NCBI RefSeq assembly: GCF_022539315.1
Contig: NC_066314.1
Span: 48,421,180 to 48,485,179, forward strand
DNA length: 64,000 nucleotides
Source of the DNA: Serinus canaria
Taxonomy: Eukaryota > Chordata > Aves > Passeriformes > Fringillidae
Direction of reading: 5' to 3'
Of this stretch, positions 49,470 to 62,600 are shown in pieces. The notes under the pieces were generated by a model. That model saw only the letters and a list, made by a program, of their open reading frames with translations, made no database searches and was not told the origin of the DNA. Each line of letters begins with the position of its first letter. Position 1 is the stretch's first letter. The position numbers were made by a program, and so were the translations under genes.

Positions 49470-50601
49470 AACTCTCCCAAGACGCAGTTTTTATTTACAA
49501 ACCCACCAAATAAAGGAAAGTAAGAATCTAGTGTCATCCCATCAGTAGTTTGTGCTCACAGACAAGCGCTTTCAGTAGAAAGTCACAGACTCTATATCCA
49601 GAGCCACCACCACAAAGCAGCAATTCTCCACTCCTGACCCATGTCCCCGTTGCCACTGCAGGGCGAGAAGGACGAGTAGGTCTCCCTGAGCCAGCTCCAA
49701 CCTAAACCTTGTCCTGAGCTGCAACGATGCCAAAATATACATGTTCCTGGAGTAAATTTACAGCTTTTTGGTTAACAGTAAAAATCATCTCAAGACTAAA
49801 ACAACAGCATGAAACACTCTTGTTTAGAGGAGAGGTGGTTTTTGTCTGCTCCCAGAGTAGACAATGACCATCCCCTAAGGCTGTTACAGTGGTAACAGGC
49901 TGGTAAATTTGGGCAACTCCTATCAACACCCCACACCAGTGCCAGGGAGGTGGGATGAAACTGATGCCAGTTCCCCCTTCTTAGCTCCAAGTCAAAGGAG
50001 CTCTGCTGTGTCCCCCAGCAGAGGGGAGCCCTTGGCTGCCATGAGGAGGGGATGTGCTCTCCCTGCTGCTGTATGGCAGTGAGTCTCTCACCAGCCCAAT
50101 TCCACATGCAGCTGCAGTGCCAACTGTCAATGGCACCAGCTCTTATGGATCAAAGCCACCCCAAAAGGGTCATCTCCCCCCCACAGCTCCAGCCACAGAC
50201 ACACTCATATCTCCACACATGACTGCTAGTCCATGGGGCAGGGCACAATGGCTCCAGCCAGGCTGCTCCCCTGGGCACTGGTGGGGAGGCAGGGCTGAGG
50301 AAAGCAGAAGATAGGGGTGGCAGAGATGTGGAAAACTGGAGGGGGCACTTGCTTTTAGTAGCCAGAACACACTTGTCCCTTTGCAGCATCACCCTCAACC
50401 ATCAGCCCCCTCGGGCCGGCAGCTCAGCCTCCTGGCACTGCTCCATCTGTCCCAGGTGGTTTGGCAGCCCCCGAGGGCGGGGGGGGGGTTTGTCACAGAT
50501 ACAAGTGGGTGGGGTGGGGAAGGGCAGGGTGTGAGACATGAGGGGGTGGAAGAGATGAGTGTGGCCATCCAGAAGGTCCCCAGGATGGGGTGGGGTGGAG
50601 G
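49470..50601 (-). other. SGSM3: SGSM3 3' UTR (end inferred)
   Basis: This follows the SGSM3 stop on the minus strand. The end is placed about 20 bases past a minus-strand AATAAA at 49490-49495. A G-run lies near 50477-50489. No conserved frame was seen. Confidence 0.6.
49490..49495 (-). terminator. SGSM3: Likely SGSM3 polyadenylation signal
   Basis: TTTATT on the plus strand, AATAAA on the minus strand, about 1.1 kb after the stop codon. Confidence 0.55.
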
Positions 50602-50685
50602 TCACCCATCTATGTCCCAGCTGAAGAGATGGTGCTTCACGAGCATGTCCTGCACCCCTTCCTTCAGTGGCTTCTTCTCCTTCTC
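50602..50685 (-). CDS. SGSM3: SGSM3 last exon: C-terminal tail and stop
   Basis: It encodes [20 protein letters not shown] and FSWDIDG before TGA (50602-50604 on the plus strand). Human SGSM3 ends almost identically (FSWDVDG). The acceptor is ATCCTGCAG on the minus strand, phase 0. Confidence 0.97.
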   Translation of the reverse strand, partial: EKEKKPLKEGVQDMLVKHHLFSWDIDG

Positions 50686-53600
50686 CTGCAGGATGACACA
50701 GAGACCCAGGTCAGTGCACCACACCCAGGAAAGGAGAGGTTGTATCTGCGGGCAAAGCCTGAGCATACCGAGGCTCTGGCACCCAGAGCAGCTTCCAACT
50801 TCCCACCTTTGCATAGCTGGCCTTTGTTTGGAGAGCATCGGGGAAAGGGAGCCTGACACTTCCCTCTGCCCCAGCTGGGCAGGGAGGGCAGCCCCATCTG
50901 CCACCACTGCCCCACAGCTTCTGCTGCAGCTGCTGGAAAGCAGCCCCATCCACAGCCTCTGGAGCTGGCTCCAAAGGAGGCAGATGATGGGCTGAAGCAC
51001 AAAGCTGGGAGAGGGAGGCAGTAAGTGAATCCCCTGGCTGAGTGAAAGAATGAGAGACGCCACCTACTCACCTCCCTCTTTATTGGCAGCTCCCAGTCCT
51101 GAGAGAGGCTGAAAGCAAATTTGCCGAGGACTCTGCAACAAAACCAGAAGAGTACGATGTTAAAACGGACCCCCCAGACCACACTCCCAGCCTTTGCCCA
51201 CAACTGCTGCTCCAGGCACACAAATACACTGTCTCCCCAGCTTGTCCCAGCATGCCACTAAGCTTACAAGGATGAAATTCCTTGTTTGATGGTGTTGAAA
51301 AGACAGCAGCAGACACTTATTCCCTCCTTGCTGGGCTTCACATCCTCCCAGGCCAGGCTGGAAGAAGAAGCTTGAAGATGTGACTCAAGTGCAGCCCCTA
51401 CAGAGCCTGGTGCAGCAGCACAGGGAGGCACAGGCAGCCCCGGGCTCTGGGGGACGGCAGACAGGCCTGGCTGAGGGCTGCAGTTGGCAGGTTCCTCTCC
51501 AGAAAGCAGACCCCTTCCTGCAGCACCTCAGAATTCTGCAGTGCCCTCCCTCTCCCTGGAGCAAGAGAAGTGTCCTGCAGCAGAAGTGTTCAAAGGGGCT
51601 GGCACGGGGCACTCCCTTACTGGCTGGGAGAGGCAGGACGGAAGACATGAACTAGTCCCACTCATGTGGGACTGTGCCTGACTGGCAGTGCCTCCGTGCT
51701 GTGGGACACGGCAGCCCAGAGGTGGCAGAAACCCCTCCCATTCAGCAGCAGGCTGAGAACATGACACCCTGAAGTGTGCACACACAGGGCTGCTCTGGCT
51801 ACAGATGTTCCCACTGGGGCCTGAGGCAAGTGGTGGTGCACACAAAAGCCAGCTTCCATTGAACGACAGCAGGAACCAGGCTGGGGCAGTGGTGATGGCA
51901 GGGGCTTTGCCTTCCAGCTCCCTGGGACTTCATCTGGCTTTGCAGAGTGCAGGAGGGCTGGGGCATGGATGCCCGGAGCCCCAGGGATGTGTGCCCTGGG
52001 CTCCAAGTGACTGCCTTGTGAAACCTCAGGCACTGCTGCTTTCAGCCCCTCACCTAACCAGGGAGTCAGTAGGTGACTGACTCCTTCCCAGCCAATGACT
52101 GTCCAACTGTCTCCCTAGGACATTCCCTGCTCCCTGCTTGGACTTAGAGTGCCTGTCAAAGAACATAGAGAACAGTGGGGTTGAAAAGGCAGACTCTCCA
52201 TCAGAGTAGGTGTACAGCAGGAGGCAAGCAAAGGCTGCCTGCTTGTCACAACAGGACCCCAGGATCCAAGTTCTCCTCTTGGATCAGGCAGGCACAGTGC
52301 CTCACGATAAACTGTCCAGAGATTTCCTGCTGCATCAGCACACGGCAGGAAATCTCTATGGCTGGGATGTCTGGGCAGCCCACGCTGCAACTCACTGGAG
52401 AGGGCCTAAACCCAGCTGTAGTGAGGGCCACCTCCTGCAGAGGAGGGGGAAATCTATTCCAGACACTGGTACAGGGACATGCCATGGGGACACTCACCTC
52501 AGCTCACATTTGATCTGCACCCAGCCAGGACTGCGCAGGAATGACCAGGGGTGGAACCACTTCTCCACAGTCTGCAGGCTTGAGCACAGCACCTCCAGCC
52601 ACAAATGCAGCACCTGCTCGCTGCAACAATGGGGTATAGGCTTGTTACTCAGCTGCAGCCGGGGAAAGAAACCCCATCCCTCTGGGGTAGTCTCTTTTCA
52701 GCCCAAGCCTTGACCCCCATCCCTGTGGGAACAGGATAACCCCGTAAACTTGTGTGAGCCACCCCGTACAACAGGAGCTCCTTCTTCCAGCTAGGAATCA
52801 GGCCAGCACAATGCACAAGGAACAAGTCTCTCCCAGTGGCTGCAGTGAGAGGGGAAAAACGAAGCTGTGGCCTAAGATTGAAACCACTGCTGCCCTTAAG
52901 CCCACTCTGTCCCTTCCCAAGCTCTTTGCAGCCAAAATGCCGAGGGTGCCAGGGCCAGATGACTCACTTGAGTCCAACACAGATAAGAGAACGAAGCTTC
53001 ACATCCATCTGTGCATGTGCAGCATCGTGTGTCATGTTCACAGCCTGAACCGCCTGCAGGGAGGGAAGGTGTGGTTACTGCTGAGCAGCCACTTTAGCAA
53101 CACAGCCAAATGCTGCCCTCCCTGGAGCTCCCACCCCCACCAGTGCCCCCTGCTACCACCAGAGGGGCTAAGAGAAGGTCTGGGAGACTCTGGAGGATCT
53201 CCCTCCAACAGTCTCCACGGGAAACGTCCCCAAAGTAGCAGCTGGGCTCTGGCTGGGCTTGGGGCAGCACTCACCCTGTAAAGGAGCTCCTCTGGAGTGA
53301 GGACTTTGCCATCTTCATCAAGTCTGTAAAGATCACAGCAGAGATCCAGCTAGCTCCAGTCACCCTGAGCATATGCAGGCCTTTCCTGCTTCACACCCCA
53401 ACAGCTCTCATGCTGCTACTGAGCCCAGAGGTGCCCCCGCAGCCATGAGAGCCAGATACAGACCCAGAATCAAACACAGGGGCCCAGGGGAGGGGACAAG
53501 AGCCACTGCCAGCCCCAGGTCAGCACAGGCACAGCAGCCTGCTGACACCACACCCACAGGAGCATGGGGCAGACCGTGAGCCTTGCCAAGGTGCAGAGCA

Positions 53601-56600
53601 GAATCAGTTTAATGAGCATGAAGGAACGGGGCACAGACCTGTAAGTCTTGCAGAGCACAAGTCGAGAATACACAGAGTCAAAGTCCCGTTCCACTTCCCG
53701 GCTTGCAGCCTGGAGGAGCAGAGGAACACTCAGCACACCTGCCCTAAACCTGCCACCTCAGCCCTCTGGCAACACTGCCCCATGAAAAGAACTGGGACGT
53801 CTCACCTCTTCAATGAACAGCCAAGGGTGGCAGGCTCCCCCCAGCAGAGATGGCTTCTTCAATCCATGTTCAAATATGGACTTCAAGGCTGGACAGAGTG
53901 TGCCTCGCACCAAGTCTGTCACTCCCTCTGTGACAGAGTCATCTCCAGCAATGGAGTACTGAGGAACAGGAAGAGCCAGCTCTCAGGGGGCAGAGCATGG
54001 AGGTGGTCCACTCACCTACACCTCTGCACAGACCAATTCTACTCCCAGGTGCCCACCAGAAACCCCTCCTCCCTGCCTCTATCTGCCATGCTCTTACATA
54101 AGGCCCCATGTTCTGTGCCAGTGCACAGGATCTCCTGAGACCTTTGTGTTTACGTGGTGCCCAGGAGACCCCACAAGTGACCCCAGCACCACCCTGGCAG
54201 CATTCAGCACATAGGAATGTGATGGTGTGATGCTGACTGGGCTAAGGTGTGGAGAGGGACTTGCACTGAGGGTCTCTGGGACTCTGTAAGCTGCTAAAAG
54301 TCAAGACAAACAGAACCAAATAGGAATTTCTAGGTCAGGGAGAACACCACTTTGAGGTATCATGCTGACACTCTGCTAACACTCCCATAAGTGGGATCCT
54401 CTCTGTTTCCAGAGTTAGGAGCAGAAACACAGAGTGCAGGACATTTCTGTGCACAGACAGGTGATCTGCATCTAAGGAGCCAGCCCTGAGAGAAGGGGAA
54501 AGAAGCGATAGGTCAATACTGACATCTCTCTGGGCGCTTCTCTAGGGGGACTTGGGTCAGCCTTTCAGCTCTTCCTCACTCCCCAAATGCTGAGAAGAGA
54601 GAGAACCAGGCCTTCTTCACTTCTCCTGTAAACTGCTTAGGTCAACAGCTGCTGATGTTTGTCTCATACACACTACCTGAATGTTGAGGACATATTGAAG
54701 TATCTGCAATAGATAAGTGCCATCCTATCACTGCCAGCTGGAAGAGAAACTAAGACAGACTGTCTCCTTGGGCACAGCTGCTTGGGAAGAATTTACTGTC
54801 ATGGTCACAAAGCATGAGCAGGATCCATAGGTACAGCCTCAAAGGAGTAAAAGAACACAGGCAGCTGGGAGCAGACAGAAACACTGCCCTGCTTCCTCAT
54901 CTCTAGGGTCCTTGCAATGCCTGGCATCTCACACAGGTGCCTCCGCAGCCCTCTAGTGCCCTCACTCTCCACTTGGTCAGCCTGAGGAATTTGAGTAAAC
55001 AGATTTAGGAAGATAAGCTGCCTAAATCACAAAGCATCCAGTGGCCAGAGAAAGCAAACAGACTGAAACAGAGGGAAATCAATGGCTCTTTTCAACTGTG
55101 TTTTTTTAGTTATGACATAACCCTTTCTTTAAATGTGAAGTTTTTTTGTAATTGTGGGGGTTTTAAGTACCTCTTTACTCCGCTCATCCAAGATCTCCAC
55201 AAATTTTGCAGGAAACCAACCTACAAAGAGTGAACAAAGAGATGAGCCTGACAAAGATACTGAGAAATCCTTACACAAAGCCCAGTGGGAGCTGAGAAAA
55301 AAATCGGAGTTCATAGGGCTTACCACAAAAGAAGGAAGCAAGCTGCCTCAAAATCACAATAACTAAGGCAGCTGCACAAGAAAGCCAGTTGCGGGACACT
55401 GCCCACACGCAGCAGTGGTGACATGCACCCAACCACCCCATGCCAGGAGGATGGAGCCAAAACCTACTGCTTGCAAGAAGTGACCAGGTCACTGCTGCAT
55501 GACTGCTCTCATACATTTCCTTTGCCCCTGGCAGACACTCTGGGTACCTGCCAGAGCCTTTGGTGCCAGAGCAGGTGTTGCAGATTAATTGATGCTCTGC
55601 ATCCGGCCCCACTCTCCCCAGTGCAACCCATCCTGTTCTCACCTCTCAGTCCATTCAGCTCTCCCACCCAACAGTGCTCATCCTTCTGGGAAATGATCTA
55701 AAAAAGAGGGAGTGGAAAATACCAGTTGAAGAGATTGCAGTGGCAGGAGGGGTGCAGCTGCCTGGCTGTGTGTCCACAATGAGGAACTGCTTTGTTCTCA
55801 AGTGCTTTGCCAATGTTGTCTTCTCACATAGCCCAGGGCCTTCAAGGGCACAAACTTACTGCAGACATCCTCTTCTCCCCAATTTTAGATGGGATGCTCA
55901 CAGTTAAATACAAATGGATTAAATACAAATTTATTGCAATTCAGTATGCAGTGTTAAACTGGAACTTGGGTTAGACCAAATCCACCTTTTGCACAGCTGT
56001 ACAACAGACTTTGTGGTGGCATTGAGAACGACCCACAGGACAACACCCACAGGAACACACTGCCTCATTGCCAGGCAGTCCCTAGGAGCACCAGCTGCTT
56101 CTCTTGAGCTCCTGACTGGGCTCTGAGCTTATCTCCTTCCTTCTTCCCCTGCAGGAGAGGTAGCACAGTAACCCAAACAAGCTGGGTCTGCTTGTCCCCC
56201 CGGTGCCTGTCCCCAGGCTGACACACCGTGATGATGTCGTTCTTGCGGAAGCCCAGCTCGTCGTCGTCGTGGCGCTCAAAATCCAGCAGTGCCTTGGCTC
56301 GGCGGCGCCGGTTGCGGGAACAGGCCACATAGTTCTCGTGGTCCCGCTGGTGACTCTCCATGCTGTAGTCTGGGGTCAGATCCTAGCAGGCACACACAGG
56401 AGAGTAGAGAAGAATCAAAGTCCACAGGTGAAGACTCCAAGCTATCTGCCAAAGCTTGCCTGCCCCTGTTCCCAAACCTTTTCCTGCTCCTTGACAGCAG
56501 ACAACCTCTCAGCACAGCCCTCCACCATAGATGGATTAAGCAAGCCTCACCCTCCAGCCATTACACCTGGCTTGTTCTTTCTCAAGCCCACACTTCAAGA

Positions 56601-59600
56601 GAATTTGAACAGCCCTGTCCTGTGTTGAACACTCAAAACCCATGCCTGGAGCACACAGCAGTGCAATCCAGCTGTCTCCACTCACAATTATGCAGTTCTT
56701 GGGATCCACACACTGGAAGTGCCGTGCCACCTGGAGGATGGCCTCACGCAGGTCAGCCACCAGCTCTGTCTGCTTGATATTCTTGGCTTTCAGTGCCTCC
56801 AGATCATCATCCCCTGGTGGAGCCCACGCAGCCAGAGGGAAGACAAGGGAAGTGAAGCGAATACATGGTATTTAGATTTATTACTATTAGAAATTACTGG
56901 TTCTGAAGAAACCAAAAAAGCCTAACATCAGAAGTACCTACACTAAGGCAGGTACTTACTGCCAATCTATTCAATAATGTAAATAGTACATACCAATTTG
57001 ACAGCATCAAATTTTAAGGAGATGATATTTCAAACCGCATATGGAACTGGAATATGTCATCTTTGATCTGTCTGGGAAACTCAGTATACCAAGGTACTAC
57101 TTTAGAGAAGTGTCTATAATATATAGTCAGCTGAAAGGTGGGACACAAGACTGGGGAACTTGCAATAATTCCCTTCAACTGAAGTTCTCTTGAAATTGAA
57201 TCAGGTTTTGGTTGAGTTACTTCTGATATTTGTATAACTCACAGGCTGAGAGCACATTCTTCACCGAGTCTTGGAAAAGATCTGAAAAACCAAGAGAGCC
57301 CACTTTCCTGTGCCAGTCATGAAGTCAGACCCACAAGAGACCTCAAACTCCTTAAGAGCCAGACTTCAAATGTTTGGGGTGTACAGAAACGGTCATGAGC
57401 CCAAAGTAAAAGTTACCAAAGCATCTTTTATCTACCACTAATCTCCCCAGGAGTTTTGACAGCCTATGTCTATTATCTTATGCAGAAGGATACCTGATGG
57501 GATGGATTCTTTAGACAGTTAATGTATCTAAATGCCTTAAACATTGGTACATGAGTTTGGGAACAATGAACCATTTGCTTATTTTTCTAAAAAAATCATT
57601 TTGTATTAAATCTGAAGTGTACTTTCATTTAATTAGTTTTGCTCCCTCTACAATATACTGAAGATGTTGTAGCTTGATTAACGAAATTAACATTTACACT
57701 GATATATTTTTATCACTGAACTCCAATGTTTGTACAAACACAGCTTTTATTCAGGAGCCGAGTAAATCATTGGCTAGCAAATTGGTACTCTGCTTATCTT
57801 GTAGCAGCATTATAGAAAACCGTATGAATAAAGCGTGGCCTGAGCTACAGCTGCTGCAACAGCTATATACACATTAGGCTTCTGCTAATTGGAAAGTGAT
57901 TAAGAGTATCTCTTAATCATGTGATCCTAATTAAAAAGACCCAAGCTTTAGAAACATAAATAAAAGCACAAAATTAGATATAAAATTATTTCTATAATTG
58001 TTTTCTATTTGCTACATTAAATTATTTGAGATAAATCAGATACACGGAGCTTAAGAGAAAATGGAACTTTGCTTCAGAAAAATTGTGGGGCATAGCTACT
58101 CCCAGTCCAAGCAATAAAGAAATAACTAAATCTCCTCCCCTGTATCCAGGGGTAGGTACAGAGCATGCCAGAACTCTCACTACTCAGAGATGCAGAGACT
58201 GAAAATAGATAGGTGAGCACGTAGATGTCGGGGGTTCCCAGAAATTTCATGCTGCTAAAATAGAATGAGACTAGAGAAGAAACTAAACCACAGCTACACT
58301 AGCTCTGTGGGCTGCTCTCATTTACATAGATCATTGATTCTTTCTGTCATCTCTCAGTCCCATCTGGCCAAAATACCATGCTCTTCCTTCTGTACTCAGA
58401 TCAATCCCAGCCAAACACAAGCAGGAGATGTGGGGAGCAAGTTCCACACTCTCCCACCTTAGAGTGGGCATGGTACAGAGGAAAGCAGTTGGCGTGTCCC
58501 CCAGACTCACCTCACTGCACTCAACATGTACACTTTCAAACTTCAACACCCACATTTCCAAAGAGGAAACCACACTGCACAATCAGCCACATGTGAGCAG
58601 GCTCTACTTTGAGCCTGCAAAGACTGACTGCACTGCTCTGCACAGGAAGAGCTCTTCCGCATTCCCTTGCTGCAATGCCCGCACAACAGGAAAACACCTC
58701 TTGCACATTCTGCTCTCCACCAAACAATCTTTCATTATTTCTTTCTCTTCCTGCATTGTAAATCTGGTTCAACTCTTTGAATCTCAACTACACAAAGCCC
58801 TGACCAACCTGATCTAGCATGAGCAAGAGTCTGCTTCAAGCAGGAGACATTGCAATACAGACACTGAGAGGTCTCTTCTAAACAGTGCTCCTGTCGTTCT
58901 ATGACTCCTGCTCAAGTTACTACCAGATCTGAATTCACTCTAAGGAAGAAGAATTAAGCTCTCGGTAAGTTCTCCTTCCCTCCCAGATAAGGGCTAAGTA
59001 CCAGTTCTGCACAGTAACTATCACAGGCGGCAGACTTTACATTTAGGATTGATTGTAAGTTCTCAGTAGAGGGTGAATTTATCACATACAAGCTTCCCTT
59101 CCTCTCACTTGGGCTGAATTTTTCCATTGTGGTCAACTGCTGCAGGATGACAACTTCTCAGTTTTAGCCAACATTTAAATACTAAGAATAATGTTAGGTG
59201 GAACACGTGATGGTCATTGTACAGACTAAAATGATAAAACCCTATCAATTATCTCTGTTCTACCACTGATATATTTTGAAGCTTGAACTTAAATTTTATC
59301 TTTGTGCAAGTGCATAATTCACTATCACGTCCATAAAAATACTCAAACTGTCAAGGAGACTAAGACACAAGAAAGGTGTGTGTGGCAGCCAAGCTCCCTG
59401 ACAGTTCAGTCTGTACCAACTGTATGATAACATTACATACAAAAGCTCTGAGTTTAGATTGTACAAGCAACTTTCCTGTGTTTCTTCACATCTCATGCTT
59501 GACTTTACAGAATCATGGCTATTCCACCTTAATTTTTCTATGTAATGCTCTATGTGCTCGTAGGAAATCCGTGACAATATATCAGCTTCCTGGAGAACAT

Positions 59601-62600
59601 CAGAAAAGCTCCTCTCTGGAAAGACCAGTAAAGCCCATTTTTAGATTTATTCAGGCCATTTCAACAACAGCAGGAACACTGTTTGAGCCCTGTAAATTCA
59701 GTATGTTGTCTTCTTCCGGAAAAACAATTCCTGTGTGACATGTGGCAATTTCAAGAAGGCTAGCTAACTTCAAGTAAGGTGATGACACTGAGGCTTACAG
59801 CAGAAAGGGCTCTTATGGAGTCAAGAAATAAGTTACTCTTAAACCCCAGCAAATGCTATTCTGACTGTGCCCTTTCTGGACATATGTTGGCTTGGCTCCT
59901 AAGTGAAGAAAATTAAGAGTCAAAAGCAAGACTTCCCCTTGTTGTTGAAGTCACAACATCAAACTCTCAGAATAAGTAATGGAAAACATAATGATGCTTT
60001 CATTTATCATTTTGATGGGTGACACACTTGACATCCTGCCCTGTCTCAGATCTTCACAGATGTTCCTGAAATGAGCAGAGTAAGATCAGAGAGTACCACA
60101 TCCAGCCTGTGGACTGCATAAAGTCTGCCAAAAAATGTGTTTGACCTGTTGGTCAGTGCAAGAAGGATATTACAGCTGGGCTGATCTGCACCTCCTGTTG
60201 GTCCACTATTCATGGACTGTCTAATCTAAAATTTACTTTTTGAGCTCAGATCAAAGAAATCAAATGGTAAAGTGCACTTCTTCCCTCTTATCCTTCAGTT
60301 CTGACTCCCTTCTCTCCAATCCCTCTGTCCCAATGTTTCCTTGCTTTGTCTGCTCCCCTCCTTGCTAAGCTGCTATAGCCACCAGCTAGACATGAAAGGC
60401 ACGGGATTGTCCTTACCAAAAAGCAGAGAGGTGATGCCGGATTTCCTGCGCTGAGTCCTGCGTCGCACAATCTGTGGGAGAGGAACAGAGAACAAAGTGC
60501 ACATATCAGGACAGATTTCAGAAATAAAATAAACCAACCCACCACACCAGTCAGCTCTGGGCAAAGGGTCCTGACAGCTACCACTAGAAGGGGCAGGCCA
60601 GTGAACCGGCAGTTTTAGACAGTTGTAGTCCTAACACATTGAATCAGCTTTAGTGCTCCATCTGCTCCAAGTGCAACAGGTTATTTATACCATAATTATT
60701 ACAAAAGCATAATTGAAGTTCAAGAATCAACCACAATCCATGTAAATAATTTTAACTCTAATTCTATTTGTTGCAAAAAGCAGTTCAACATGCAATTGCA
60801 TATAAATTTCTAAGTGGGTGGGTATTACATTTTAGAATTGCTTGAGTGTCTTGTCTGCAACTGTAGATTTTAGTCTAAGATTAAACACTGGTGTATTTTT
60901 AATTTGGCTCCTCAAAAGCAGCTGCTGCTGTTTTTTGACTCTACCTTCCAAGGTTATTTTAGTGTACCAGTTTTTTACTAATAGATTAAATTCAGTTCCT
61001 ACTCTGTGTGCTTCAAGAAAATTCTGCCAAAAGAATATTTTGTTTCTTTTAGTTTCCGTTAAGGAAATGCATCACGTTTCATCTTCACTCTCATGAATGA
61101 TTATTGCAATTAGTGCTAATATCTCTTTCATCTGGGGATTTATCAACCAGGACAGAACGGGCAGCATGTAATTGGTACAGGACTTCCCAGTACACTTTCT
61201 TCACTGGGTAACAATTATCCTGGAACCAAAAATCCTCTCAAACAGGAGGACCTTCTGCTCCCAAACCGCAATTGGGTGGGAATCTGTAAGAAATGGTAAA
61301 AAGGGACTCCGTGCACTCACTTTGGACAGGTTGTTGACAGTGGTGCTGGAGTTGAGCAGCTGCCCCTGCTCAGCGATGAGGTAGGCCAGGTGTTTGCGGC
61401 GCTGGGTCTCCACCGCCACATCGGTCAGGGAGCCAGCCACGCGCATGGCCTCTCGCAGCAGCACATCTGCGTCTTCAATCTGGCTCGGGATGTCTGACAG
61501 CGTGTTGAAGATCGAGGCAGAGTTCTCGGACTGAATCAGCTCATCCTCCTGCAACAACACAGACATTTTTACCTCATGGAGGGGTGAACATGACAACTGT
61601 GCTCCTGAGGCTGCTAGATGCAGTTTTACATTCCGTGTACAGACTGGGTAGGTACAACTAGAAAATTCTGTTAAAAAAAACCTTCAACAGGAAAAGTCCT
61701 AGTTACTTTTGACAGGGGAACAGCATCTTCTACTGCTCCACTGCACTCTCCTCCCAGTATTCTAGATGGCATTTTTTTTGAATCGCAGCATTCACCATTG
61801 AAATGAAATCAAATCAGCACAGAAAACCAAACTCAAACTTGTTCTGCATCAACCACTGGGACTAGTCACAGCAGGGATCTTGCTAAGGATAAGAGAATGG
61901 GAGCTGTACTCTAGAGCACCATGTCAAACTGTGCTCCGCCTCCCCCTTACTCCCATAAGGATCACCCTTGCCCTTCACACAGCAAACTGAATAACTGAAT
62001 ACAAAATTGTTTTTCACATAGAAAAGGAAAAAATCAAATGCCGTCATGTTTTAGAGTATTCAAGCAATGCCATCCAAAACCTGCAAGATGATCACAACTT
62101 TGGCTTTCTCTTTCCTCCCAGATTGTGCAAAATCAAGAGGTATCTCGGTTTAAATTTAGATAAGACAGATCCTCAGGCTGGGACCTAGACTGATTAGAGG
62201 GTGGCAGTTGATGAGGTTTAATTATGTGGCAACAAATGAGATATGCACAGGAAACAGCAATCTCTAATTTCTGTGAAGTGCCTTAGAAGTTTTCACAGCC
62301 TCCAGTTCTGAAGGCAGCAGGATGTCATCTTCCCTAACACACTTCTAAAACACATACAGCAAGAGAATACAAAACCTTCTTGGCCCTAAATCTCAGAATT
62401 AAACACTGAAGTACAGTAAAGGTGGGACAGGAGCTAGGAATTACCTTCATACTTAGCATGCCCAAAGTGACTCGGAACAGCACCAGAGAGCCCTCGTAGA
62501 AGAAGAGGTCCCAAATACGCAGCAGCAGCTTGATGTGGACAACACTAGCAAAAGAGGTGAGGAACCAGTGCAAGGTGATCAGGGAGAGCTCTGTGAACAG

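Noticed and set aside
50381..50995. Plus-strand 204-codon ORF over the SGSM3 3' end
   Set aside because: It overlaps the last SGSM3 exon and its UTR on the opposite strand and has no recognisable product.
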